Origin: Pseudomonas sp. URMO17WK12:I2
Lineage (GTDB): Bacteria > Pseudomonadota > Gammaproteobacteria > Pseudomonadales > Pseudomonadaceae
Direction: 5' to 3'
Assembly (NCBI RefSeq): GCF_003253735.1
Contig: NZ_QKYW01000001.1
Span: 248,001-312,000 of the forward strand
DNA length: 64,000 nt
Every line of letters starts with the position of its first letter. Position 1 is the first letter of the stretch. The notes under the pieces are model-generated. The model made no database searches. It saw only the letters and a list, made by a program, of their open reading frames with translations, and was not told where the DNA came from. This document shows positions 34,301 through 43,206 of the stretch, in pieces. The translations under genes and the position numbers were made by a program.

Positions 34301-37300
34301 CGACACCAGTTCGCCGTTCGCGCTCCCAAGAGGTACTGCCCTGCTGGTTCTGGGCAGCGGCCACATTGACGTCACGCCCAGCGTCGAGCAGGAGATTGCG
34401 CCCAGCGCTCACCGAGCTGCCGATCACGTTGATATCACGCTCGGCCAACAGGCTGGCATCCCGTTCAGCTGCGACATGGCTACCGACACTGGTACTGCTA
34501 CGAGCTTCCTGCCCTGCCTTCTTGGCAGAAGAGACAGACAACATGCCGCCAGAAACCGACAACCCCGTCTTCTTCTTGTACTGTTCCGTCAGGCTATAAG
34601 CCGTGTCATTCGCCGACACCAGGTTGATATCACCGGTGTCCTTCACCAACCCAGCACGCAGCTCAACGTCATTACCGGCCTCAGTGGTACTGGCGCGCAG
34701 GCGAATATCGTTACCCGCCGCGATAACCACGTCGTTGCCCGCTTCCAGTTCGCTGGCGACCTGGGTGGCGCTGGTCTTGAGTTGGCTCTTGCCGCTCTTC
34801 GAGAGGCCGAGGAAACCGGACTTGGTTTTCTTGGAATAGGAGCCATGCTCCTCAACACCGGACAGAACGGCCACATCACCTGCGCCACCAACCAGCAGGT
34901 CGTTACCTGCAGTGAGCTGGCTGCCGATGACGGTCACGTCGGGACCACCATCGAGATTCAGGGCGCCATTGGCAGCCTTGCTGGTGTTGACGGTGAGGTC
35001 GTTGCCCGCCTCGATAACCGAGGCGATGTTGGTGCTGTCGTAGCTCTCCTGCTGTTTGCTGCTGCTACGTCCGAAGGAGCCCTTCTTCTTCTTGAAGTAG
35101 TAGGAGGCACTTTCGTCCTTGGCCGACAGGATGTTGATGTCCTGGCTGGCGTCGATGTTGACATCGTTGCCAGCCTGCACGCGGCTGGCGATCACGCTGA
35201 GGTCGTTGCCCGCCCCAAGGCTGATGTCACGACCGGCCTGGATCTCGCTGGACTGCTGGGTGATCTGATCACGGCTTTGGGTGACTTTCTTGCTGCGCGA
35301 CAGGAAATGGCTCTCGTTGGCGGCGCTGGAGAGCACCAGATCACGCTCTGCACCGAGGTCAATATCGCGGCCTGCCGTCACGCGGCTGGCCACCACACCC
35401 AGGTCACGCCCGGCGGCGATATCCAGATCACGCCCAGCGCTGACCTGGGCGCCCACCTGGGTTACCCGTTCATTGGCGAACCAGTTGCCGCGGGTCTGGT
35501 ACTGCCCCTCCTGCACGGAAGCGACGGTAACGTCGCGGCCAGCCTGGATGCTCAGGTCGCCACGGCTGTCGAGGACACTGCCGAGGTTGCTCACGTCGCG
35601 CCCAGCCGCCAGGCTGAGGCTGTTGGAGGCTTCGATGCGGGCAGCGCTATCAACGTAGGTCTGCCCCCAACGGTGGGAGCCTATGCTAGCCGCATGTTGG
35701 GTGACGCTGCGCTCATTGACTATGTCGCCCTCACGGGCGATCAGGCTGACATCGCGCCCGGCGATGATGCCACCCTGGGCGTTGCGGATGCTGTCGGTCG
35801 CCAGCAGTTGCAGGCGGTTGCCCGCCTCGACCAAGCCGCTGTTGCGGATGTTGCCTGCAGTGGCCGTGAGGTTTTCGCTAGCGCGCAGGGTGCCCTGGTT
35901 GACCAGTTCACCGCCGCTGATCAGGGTGACGTCACGGCCCTGGATCAGCGCCCCATTGGCGGCCAGGCGACCTTTTGCCTGGGCCAGGTAGAGCACCGGT
36001 ACCAGCACCTTCTCGCCCGCCACCTCGTGCTCTTCGAGCCAAACGATATCGTGGGTCAGTGCCGCTACCTGCTCGGCGCTGAGGGTCACGCCCAGGCTCA
36101 GGCCCAGTCGATCCTTGCTGGCGATGGCGTTGTCCATCAGGTAGCGGAACATCGCTTCGTCGCTGGTCAGGCCGGCGAGATAACGCTGGCCCGTGCGCGC
36201 CACGATGGCTTCGCGCACCAGACGCTGTTCGTATAGTCCGTCGCCCAAGCGCTTTTGCGCCTGGTCGGGTTCATAGCCCAGCTTGCCCAGCAGGTAGTCC
36301 GAGTTGACGAATTGTTTGAGGTTGGTCAGCGCTGGGTTGGTTTCGATCAGGTATTTGTGCCGTGCAGGCGGTGCGGCATGACCTGGCAGGCTATGGACAC
36401 CTACAACCTGGGGTAAAGCGACGTTCGCTAGACTCACCGTCACATGGTCGTCCTGCAGACGCCAGGAACTTCCAGTTGCCGTTACAGGAACCTGCGTAGC
36501 CTGATCTGCATTGACGCTCACCAGGCTCGAACTGCCAGCTTGGTTCGACCCTGCGTCTACACTTTGCACAGAACTAGCGCGCCCAGAGAGCGCTGTTTGA
36601 TGGCTCAGGCGGAACAGGCCGTTTTCGCCTTGCGGCAGAGTGAAGCCGGGGAGTGTCAGCGGGTTGACTTGCTGCTGTTGCAGGTTTGGAGGGAGCTGTG
36701 AGTTAAGGGATACAACAGTGGTCTTCCCAGTGCCGATGACACGGGTATCAAGAGCTTGGCTACGGCCCGCCCCGAAATCGAAACTCTCACGAGTCACCCC
36801 GTTATCGAGCTTCTTGCTCGCATTGATATTAACGTTCCCCCCGGCCTGGATCACTGCATTGGCAGCGACACCCGAGCTAGTATTCGTTTCAGTAGCAGAG
36901 ACGACTGAATAGGAACTGAACCTTGCGGGTAACGGATATGCCACGTTTGGATTGTAATCAGGGTTTAGCCTATTAGTTCTTTGCTTCCCCCTAGGAACAG
37001 TAGTAGGAATAACATATCTATCGTCATACCATTCATCTGTATACTTATAGAGATAGAGAGAATTGTATTTTGCATACTCAGCTATCGCACCACCAGGATT
37101 AACCATATTCCAAAATATATGATTTCTCTCTGAGTCCACTGGATTCCGGAGTTGAGTACGGCGAACTACGCTAGAAGTCGAAGCTCCTGTATTGGTGAAA
37201 TCTGCCACCGAGACAGCTATATTTCCTGCAGCAGACACTTGACTGTAGCTATTTTCAAAGTCAACTCCAGATACAGCCAGGTTGCCGCCAGAGATGAGAT

Positions 37301-40300
37301 TGGCGGCAGGGGAATCAGACTCCACAGTGCGCTCAAGCTTTTCCTCTATATAATAATAAAAGTCGTAGTGCCGTCCTTTACAATCCAAACAGTGATAGGT
37401 TATATCCCCAGACACTAATCTTTCGGTGACTTTGAAGGCATCTTTACGGTTCACCACCCGCGAAGCAAACAGGCGCATATCGCCCAAACTCTCAATGGTG
37501 CCCGATATATTCTCCAAAATCGCCGTCTGAGCATTGGCATCATTGCGACTGACGCTCAAATCACCCAAACCATAAACATCCGCATACTTGTTAGTGAAGT
37601 TATTCACCCGCAGCGCCATATCGCCGCCACTGAATATCAACCCCCGCTCGTTAAGCAGGTTGGGCGCAACGAGCCGCAGCGTCTCGCTGCTGCCCAAGGT
37701 GCCGTAGTTGTTCAGGGTGTTGGCGCTGACGGTCAGGCCGCCGGCCGAGGTCAGCCGGCCATGGTTGGTCAGAGTGCCCGTGCTGCTGATGGTGCTCACC
37801 GCGCCGCCACTGATGCGCGCGGCGCTCGCCAGGTCGAGGCTGGCGGCTTTCAGGTTCAGCTCGCCCAGGCTGGTCACTTGCCCGGCGCCGCTATAGGCGC
37901 CGCTCAGGTTCAGGCTGAGACTACCGTCGCTGGCCAGCAGGCCGTCGTTGATCCAGGTGCCGCCGCTGCCGCTCAGCGACTGGCTGGCCAGCAATTGGCC
38001 TGTAGTGGTCTGGGTAAAGGTGCCGATGTTCAGCACCAGGCGCCCGGCTTGCAGCACGCCGCTATTGGTCCAGCTATCAGCGGTCAGGCTGAGCAGGCCG
38101 TTGGTGCTGAGGTCGCCACCGGCGCCCATGACCTGGGCGGCGCTGAGGCCGAAGTTGCCGGTGCCGACATGCAGGATGCTGCCGCCGCTGCTCTGCAGGC
38201 TGGCGGCGTCGAGTACGAGGTTGGTGTTGGCGGTTTCGATACGGCCCTGGCGGTTATCCAGGCTGCTGGCGGTGATACGGGTATCGCCACTGCTGCCCAG
38301 CGCACGCAGGCTGCCGTTGCGGTTGTCCAGGCCGGTGCTGGCCAGGCTCAGGCTGCTGGTGCTTTCGACGATGCCGTAAGCGTTGTTCAGCGCCCCCGAC
38401 AGGCCGAAGTCGATGCGCCCGGCCGCCACCTTGCCGCCCTGCCCCGAGGCAGTGCCCTGGTTGTGGAAGTCCCCGGCGATGAGGCCGAGCAACTGGTGGG
38501 CATACAGGCCACCACCCTGGTTGTTGAAGGTGGCGCGGCCCAGGTCGATCGAGGTGTTGCCGGCCAGCGCGGAAATGTGGCCAACACGGTTGTTCAGGCC
38601 CTGGGCCTCGATGTCGAGCGCCTGTGCCTGGGCGGTGCCGCCGTCGTTGTCGAACAGCCCGGCGCTGACCAGCTTGAGCCAGCCGGTCAGGCTGTTGAGC
38701 ACGCCGCCACGGTTGTCGACGCTGGTGGAACGCCGCAGGTCGAGGTTGCCGTTACGGCTCTGCAGCTGGCCGCCCTGGTTATCCAGCTTGCCGTCCAGGG
38801 TGAGCAGCAGGTCGCCCTGGCTGCTCAGGCTACCGACAGCGTTGTCGAGGCTTTGTGCGCGGATACCGACGGCCCCGAGCTGGCTGTGGATCAGGCCGCC
38901 ACCCGCATTGTTCAGGGCACCGGTAAGCAGCAGGTTCAGGCCATTGCGTGCAGCGACGGTGCCGCCCGCGTTGTTCAGGCTGCTGGCGGTCAAGTCGAGC
39001 AGGTTCTGGCTGATCAGGCTGCCGCTCTGGTTGTCGATGGCCTGGGCCTTGAGCACCAGCGGGCCGGCACTGGCCAGCTTGCCCTGCTGGCCATTGCGCA
39101 GATCGCCTGTGAGGGTGAGGCCGAGCGCTGCGCCACTGGTGAGCTGGCCGGCGCGGTTGTCCAGGCGGGTTGCGTTCAGGCTGGCGGCCTTGCCACTGCC
39201 GATCTGCCCGGCGTTGTTGTTCACCGCCCCGGCATTGGCCGTCAGGCTGCCTTGGCTGTCGATAAGGCCATTGCCGCTGTTGTCGAGCGCGCCGCTCAGG
39301 CGCAGGTCGAGATCGCCACCGCTGGAGACGATGCCCTTAGCGCTGTTGTCCAGGCTGGCGGCCTCAATTTCGAGCGCCGCCTTGCTGACCAGAGCGCCTT
39401 CACCGCTGTTGTTCAACATGCCCTGGCTGCCGTCGAGCTTGACGCTCAGCGCGCCGTCACGGCTGGAGACGGTGCCGCGGGCGCTGTTGTCCAGGCTGCC
39501 GGCGGCGATCTGCACGCCCTGCCAGCCGGAGATCAGCCCGCCTGCGGCGTTGCGCAGGCTGCCCTTGCCCACATCGAGCCCCAGTTGCCCGGCGCTGATG
39601 ATGCGGCCCTGCTCGCCGTTGTCGATGGCACGGGCGAGCAACCGATAACCCTGGGTGCTGGAGACTTCCCCGCCATCGCGGTTGTCCAGCTTGCCCAGCG
39701 CCTGCAGGCTCAGCGGGCCGTTGGCCGTGAGCAGACCGCCCCGGTTGTCCAGGTCGCCGCCCTTGAGGTCGAGGCGCACGCCCGCTTCGCCGATCAGCCG
39801 GCCCTGGCGCTGGATCAGTTGGGTGACGGTCAGGCGCAGGTCTTTCTTGGCCGAGAGTTCGCCACCGCTGTTACCGAGATCGCGGCTGGAGTCCAGGCGG
39901 ATGGCCGTCAGGTCGAGGGTATCGGCACTGGTGATCAGGCCGTTGTCGCGGTTGTCCACCGCACCGGCCGTCATGTCGAGGGCCTGGCGGCTGCTGATGA
40001 CGCCACCTCGGTTGTCCAGATCGCCGGAGGCGAGTTCGAGCCCGGCCTGGCTGAGCAGGCTGCCGCCCTGGTTGTTCAGGGCACCGGTCGTCACCTGCAG
40101 CTCGGCACCGCTGGCCAGCAGGCCGGCGTTGGCGTTATCCAGCTCGGCGGTTTCAACGGTCAACGCCTGGGCCGCCGAGAGGGTGCCCTGGTCGTGGTTA
40201 TCCAGCTTGCCGGTGAGTTTGACCTCCATATCGCCCTTGCTGGCCAGCACCCCGGCGGCGGCGTTGTCCAGGCTAGCCGCTTTCACCTCCAGACTGCCGC

Positions 40301-43172
40301 CCGAGAGCACACCCTTGAGGCTGTTCTTCAGCATCTGGGTGATCTGCAGTTGCAGCGCCTGGGCGCTGATCACCCGGCCTGCGCTGTTGTTCAGCTCGCG
40401 GGCCTTCAAGAGAAAGCCCTGGCTGCTGGAGATTTCACCACCGGCGCTGTTGTCGACCTTGCCGAGGTTCTTCAGCAGCAAGGCCCCCGGCGTGGCGATC
40501 AGGCCGTTATCGCTGTTGTCGAGGTCGCCGCCCTGCAGGTCGAGGGTCAGCGCGCTTTCGCTGACCAGCTCACCGCCGTCGTGCTGATCCAGCGCCTTGG
40601 CGCTGACCTGCACGGTGCCCTTGGCGGCGATACGGCCCTGGTCGTGGTTGTTGAGTTGGTTGGCATCCAGTGAAAGGTCGCCAACGGCGGTGATCCCACC
40701 CAGGCCGTGGTTATCGAGCAGCCCAGTTTCAATGCTCAGCGCCTGCCCGGCACTGATGCTACCGGCCTTGCTATTGTTCAGGCTGCTGTTACGGATGCTC
40801 AGTTGGCCATCGCTGACCACCCTGCCGCCCTGGTTGTCCAGGGTGCCGCCCTTAATGCCCAGTGCAGCGCCGCTGGAAAGCAGACCAACCGCTTTGTTAT
40901 CGATGCTAGCGGCTTCGATCTGCAGGCCCTTCGTAGCGAGAATTCGGCCATGCCCCTGGTTATTCAAGGTCCCCTCAAGCTGCACACCAATAGTTCGCTG
41001 ACTCGTCAGGGTGCCGCCAGCACTGTTGTCCAGGCTGCCGCCGCGCAAAATAAGGCCATCACGTCCGGCGAGCACTCCCTTGGCGTTATTCAGCAAACGC
41101 TGAACGTATAGCTCCAGCCCCTGATCAGCGACGATCAGACCGGCACCACTGTTATCCAGCACGGCACCGGGTTGCCCGCTACCAGCATGGACTCGAACCA
41201 CTGCCAGGCCAGGTGTGGAAATTTCCCCACCCGTGTTGAGCAGCACTTCGCCAGCGACGATCTCTAAGGCTTCAGTAGCCGCAATCAAACCACCCTGACG
41301 GTTGTCTAAGCGCGTGCCTTCGAGCGTTAGCCGGCCCTGGCTCAGCAACTCGCCGCCATTCGCCTGCTCAAGGTGACCGATCTTCGCATCGAGATTACCC
41401 TTAGCGCTGACCTGCCCCTGATTACGGTTGTCTAGGCTGGACAGCTCAAGACTCACACTTCCCTTGCCACTGAGCGTGCCGCCCTGGTTGTTCAGGCTGC
41501 CCTGGTTCAGATTGAGCACTCCGTCAGCCTGAATCCGACCACCACGGTTGTCCGTCGCCGCCTCAGTCAGACTGAGGCTGGTGCGGCTCGATAGCAGACC
41601 ATCACCACCATTGTCGACGGAGGCTGCGCGGATACTCTGTGAGCCTTGGCTGACCAGCGTTCCTTGGCCGTGGTTATCGAGGTGACCACTCAGCGTGACG
41701 CTCAGGCTCCCCTGGCTGGCCAGGGTGCCTTTACCGCTGTTGTCCAAGTCGCCTGCCGCAACCTCCAGACGCTCTTGCGCAAACAACATCCCCTGCCGAT
41801 TGTCGAGCACACCGCCAGCCGCTACGGCGATGTCCACTTGCTTGGCCGCTATCTGCCCACTGCGATTGTCCACGTCCCCCGCCACCACGCTCAAAGCAGC
41901 ATCGCTGCGTACCTGGCCCTGACGGTTATCCAGCTGCGCTGCATCGATTCGGGTGAGCGTCTTGGCGCTGAGCGTGCCGCCCTGATTGTCCAGGCGCTGA
42001 CTGGCCTTGACCTCCAGTTGGCGATTGCCGATCAGGCTGCCGGTATTGCGTATCTGCTGCGCCTCGATGCGCAGATCCGCCGCCGTGCGGCTGTTGTCGG
42101 CCTTGACGCCAGCCTCGACCAGCCCCTGGTTGACCACCTGCTCCGCCTCGAGCCGGATATCGCCCGCTGTGGCCAGGCTCTGCTGCACCTGGAGCGAACC
42201 CTGGGCGCTGATCCTGGCCTGGCCGGCAGCGTAGGTTTTGCCTGTCAGCGCCACCTCGCCTGCCTTAACGGCCAGGTCGCCAGCGGCCGAAGTCTGCGCC
42301 AGGCTCAGCTTGCCACTGGCATCGATCCGAATATCCCCGGCACTGGCCGCCATGTCGCCGGCCAGCTTTACACCCACGCCCGCTTCGGTGCCCACCAGGC
42401 GGATCGCGCCGGCGTACATGCCACCCAGGGCCGAGCTGTCGATGGCCAGTTGCGGTTGCTGGGAGCCGTCATCGGCCTTGGCGGTGGCCTGCAGGGTGGC
42501 TACATCGACCTCGTTGCGGCCTGCGATGACGTTCAGGCGCTTGGCGTGGATCTCGGCATTGATCTGCGCGCTGCGGGTGATCAGGTCGAACTGGTCGACG
42601 TTGCTGGCATTGAGGCCGGCGCCTTCGATGGCGATGTCACCGCCATTGACGTCGAAGCCCTGCAGGCGGCCATTGTTGACCACCGGCGCACCGGTGCTCA
42701 GGGTCGCCCGTGGGGTGTTGATGAAACCGCAGCCGTCGCAGGTGATGCCGTGGGGGTTGGCCACGATCACATGCGCCGCCTGCCCGGCCACTTCCGTGTA
42801 GCCCTTGAACTGGCTGCGGTTGCTGCCGGTCACTTCGTTGAGGATGACGCCGGCGGCTCGCCCCTGCAGGTTGGGGTTGCCAATGATGATGCCGCCCTGC
42901 TGGGTGCTCTGCAGCCGCTCGGTGGCGTTGTTGAGGATCAGCCCCTGCTGGCCGACGTTGTAGTCGGTGAACTTGTTGTGCGACAGGCCGCTGCCATTGG
43001 GCGTGGCGATATTGACGATAGGCACGCCATTGCCGGCCTGGTCGAGGCTGGTATTGCCGCCCGCCTGGGCATCGACCGTCAATTGCGCCGCGGTGGCGAC
43101 GATGGGGTTGAGGAACATGACGCCGGCAACGATCAGGGCGATGTTCTGGAAAAACGGGCTGCGAACGTCCAT
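31380..43172 (-). CDS. Giant two-partner secretion exoprotein (FHA/CdiA-like) with C-terminal serine-hydrolase domain
   Basis: A 3930-residue TpsA protein. A signal segment (ALIVAGVMFLNPIVATAAQ) precedes the TPS secretion domain (about 30-310), which has NPNL (GNPNLQG) and a variant NPHGITCDGCGFINTPRATL. Residues about 330-1900 are FHA-1 repeats built on LDN/xG units, 1900-2300 a more divergent region, and 2400-3400 FHA-2 repeats (AGRDI/V units). A pre-toxin segment GLNRDVSKAYEVTKDKEERT sits near 3540; no VENN motif is present. The last 390 residues form a hydrolase-like domain with nucleophile S3776 in YGHSQGG and candidate D3812 and H3890. It is likely a contact-dependent lipase or esterase toxin. 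The upstream gene is its transporter, the downstream gene its likely immunity. Confidence 0.9.
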   Translation of the reverse strand: MDVRSPFFQNIALIVAGVMFLNPIVATAAQLTVDAQAGGNTSLDQAGNGVPIVNIATPNGSGLSHNKFTDYNVGQQGLILNNATERLQSTQQGGIIIGNPNLQGRAAGVILNEVTGSNRSQFKGYTEVAGQAAHVIVANPHGITCDGCGFINTPRATLSTGAPVVNNGRLQGFDVNGGDIAIEGAGLNASNVDQFDLITRSAQINAEIHAKRLNVIAGRNEVDVATLQATAKADDGSQQPQLAIDSSALGGMYAGAIRLVGTEAGVGVKLAGDMAASAGDIRIDASGKLSLAQTSAAGDLAVKAGEVALTGKTYAAGQARISAQGSLQVQQSLATAGDIRLEAEQVVNQGLVEAGVKADNSRTAADLRIEAQQIRNTGSLIGNRQLEVKASQRLDNQGGTLSAKTLTRIDAAQLDNRQGQVRSDAALSVVAGDVDNRSGQIAAKQVDIAVAAGGVLDNRQGMLFAQERLEVAAGDLDNSGKGTLASQGSLSVTLSGHLDNHGQGTLVSQGSQSIRAASVDNGGDGLLSSRTSLSLTEAATDNRGGRIQADGVLNLNQGSLNNQGGTLSGKGSVSLELSSLDNRNQGQVSAKGNLDAKIGHLEQANGGELLSQGRLTLEGTRLDNRQGGLIAATEALEIVAGEVLLNTGGEISTPGLAVVRVHAGSGQPGAVLDNSGAGLIVADQGLELYVQRLLNNAKGVLAGRDGLILRGGSLDNSAGGTLTSQRTIGVQLEGTLNNQGHGRILATKGLQIEAASIDNKAVGLLSSGAALGIKGGTLDNQGGRVVSDGQLSIRNSSLNNSKAGSISAGQALSIETGLLDNHGLGGITAVGDLSLDANQLNNHDQGRIAAKGTVQVSAKALDQHDGGELVSESALTLDLQGGDLDNSDNGLIATPGALLLKNLGKVDNSAGGEISSSQGFLLKARELNNSAGRVISAQALQLQITQMLKNSLKGVLSGGSLEVKAASLDNAAAGVLASKGDMEVKLTGKLDNHDQGTLSAAQALTVETAELDNANAGLLASGAELQVTTGALNNQGGSLLSQAGLELASGDLDNRGGVISSRQALDMTAGAVDNRDNGLITSADTLDLTAIRLDSSRDLGNSGGELSAKKDLRLTVTQLIQRQGRLIGEAGVRLDLKGGDLDNRGGLLTANGPLSLQALGKLDNRDGGEVSSTQGYRLLARAIDNGEQGRIISAGQLGLDVGKGSLRNAAGGLISGWQGVQIAAGSLDNSARGTVSSRDGALSVKLDGSQGMLNNSGEGALVSKAALEIEAASLDNSAKGIVSSGGDLDLRLSGALDNSGNGLIDSQGSLTANAGAVNNNAGQIGSGKAASLNATRLDNRAGQLTSGAALGLTLTGDLRNGQQGKLASAGPLVLKAQAIDNQSGSLISQNLLDLTASSLNNAGGTVAARNGLNLLLTGALNNAGGGLIHSQLGAVGIRAQSLDNAVGSLSSQGDLLLTLDGKLDNQGGQLQSRNGNLDLRRSTSVDNRGGVLNSLTGWLKLVSAGLFDNDGGTAQAQALDIEAQGLNNRVGHISALAGNTSIDLGRATFNNQGGGLYAHQLLGLIAGDFHNQGTASGQGGKVAAGRIDFGLSGALNNAYGIVESTSSLSLASTGLDNRNGSLRALGSSGDTRITASSLDNRQGRIETANTNLVLDAASLQSSGGSILHVGTGNFGLSAAQVMGAGGDLSTNGLLSLTADSWTNSGVLQAGRLVLNIGTFTQTTTGQLLASQSLSGSGGTWINDGLLASDGSLSLNLSGAYSGAGQVTSLGELNLKAASLDLASAARISGGAVSTISSTGTLTNHGRLTSAGGLTVSANTLNNYGTLGSSETLRLVAPNLLNERGLIFSGGDMALRVNNFTNKYADVYGLGDLSVSRNDANAQTAILENISGTIESLGDMRLFASRVVNRKDAFKVTERLVSGDITYHCLDCKGRHYDFYYYIEEKLERTVESDSPAANLISGGNLAVSGVDFENSYSQVSAAGNIAVSVADFTNTGASTSSVVRRTQLRNPVDSERNHIFWNMVNPGGAIAEYAKYNSLYLYKYTDEWYDDRYVIPTTVPRGKQRTNRLNPDYNPNVAYPLPARFSSYSVVSATETNTSSGVAANAVIQAGGNVNINASKKLDNGVTRESFDFGAGRSQALDTRVIGTGKTTVVSLNSQLPPNLQQQQVNPLTLPGFTLPQGENGLFRLSHQTALSGRASSVQSVDAGSNQAGSSSLVSVNADQATQVPVTATGSSWRLQDDHVTVSLANVALPQVVGVHSLPGHAAPPARHKYLIETNPALTNLKQFVNSDYLLGKLGYEPDQAQKRLGDGLYEQRLVREAIVARTGQRYLAGLTSDEAMFRYLMDNAIASKDRLGLSLGVTLSAEQVAALTHDIVWLEEHEVAGEKVLVPVLYLAQAKGRLAANGALIQGRDVTLISGGELVNQGTLRASENLTATAGNIRNSGLVEAGNRLQLLATDSIRNAQGGIIAGRDVSLIAREGDIVNERSVTQHAASIGSHRWGQTYVDSAARIEASNSLSLAAGRDVSNLGSVLDSRGDLSIQAGRDVTVASVQEGQYQTRGNWFANERVTQVGAQVSAGRDLDIAAGRDLGVVASRVTAGRDIDLGAERDLVLSSAANESHFLSRSKKVTQSRDQITQQSSEIQAGRDISLGAGNDLSVIASRVQAGNDVNIDASQDINILSAKDESASYYFKKKKGSFGRSSSKQQESYDSTNIASVIEAGNDLTVNTSKAANGALNLDGGPDVTVIGSQLTAGNDLLVGGAGDVAVLSGVEEHGSYSKKTKSGFLGLSKSGKSQLKTSATQVASELEAGNDVVIAAGNDIRLRASTTEAGNDVELRAGLVKDTGDINLVSANDTAYSLTEQYKKKTGLSVSGGMLSVSSAKKAGQEARSSTSVGSHVAAERDASLLAERDINVIGSSVSAGRNLLLDAGRDVNVAAAQNQQGSTSWERERRTGVGLNSDRNGFTAFVGNDVQIEKGLNTRQTAAASSLEAGNDLDVRAGRDANLSGSAFSAGRDINVLAERDINLDAATERYFQEQQELHQRNGLTVNVSHNFGNTVDAIKGVGQGDNLISQVSGVLKAADSVTQFVSGPTTANHLGTTRQQTTTTDGVLSNLPTTMDAGRDVNLQAGNDISAKGSQIQAARDINMSGRDITLDVARGKQTSSTKQVISQSGINGGSTFNSARAGVGGSHGVHREEGAQGTALVTQLQAGRDIHLDASRDLELISTRAEAGRDISLAAGNDIDIRAAQNDSEHEMRRKSGGGEVGLALGGQDFISVYASVDIGKGRLDREAGKQQEAYLYAGKQLSFESGRDTTVAGARLEGQDVVGKVGRDLLVSSAPDTGKVSGKELDASLTVSVGMYGSVSVSGSVGVGKTNGSTNWVENQTGIVAHDRLDIRTENHTQLDGALLASDSGNLNLDTGTFGFRDIEGHDREHAWYINAGGTYSWGSDSGSGGEPADGNAAATSAVVDPSQQNKDGSNNWNLSGYDYRMEREQIVRATVGEGEIVVRSDADTGHDSTAGLNRDVSKAYEVTKDKEERTNLYISKSSVEAVSDPVVTLDQWKSGAENYGRNSVEAFSNLAALKEHARSAAEHDKLVAALAWAPELLVGAMDAMGTPTLGIFPGTANHGGLITQLPVLISGDLRPLRVTGAFKTDAEGELVLEKGKPVLDSESLQVQQFAGFNEEEDRIFTNGIMNSMIEALSNGFMQSGSGNGDVSFVLAYNPTHGLIGDLIESAFDKNLQGAIRSGTARNLNGLFQQGIDAGPDSLHIYGHSQGGLLTWVAMKGLDFSNGGSPTATLNTIQLSGAPVDAIQFHKDAETAGFGRGQSVFQVNRPEETVFFGLLPKTDTVSDLPLFLGGNAQYSDDPVARTLGALFSVTSLFGERSPHSNYACVSCKPSAPDSADAQIRDIIIKPTLIDSQGDFRRLE

Positions 43173-43206
43173 GTCAGGGTGCTCCAGGGTGTAAACGAAT
43201 CGGAAA

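Noticed and set aside
37761..40673. A 970-codon open frame on the plus strand, opposite the exoprotein gene
   Set aside because: It is the antisense of the FHA-1 repeats. Its protein is a monotone of Val/Ala/Gln repeats, has no ribosome site, and its openness follows from the repeat codons on the other strand.
31380..43172. VENN-type CdiA boundary in the large exoprotein
   Set aside because: No VENN sequence was found on reading the C-terminal third; the toxin border was placed instead at the GLNRDVSKA segment by similarity of position only.
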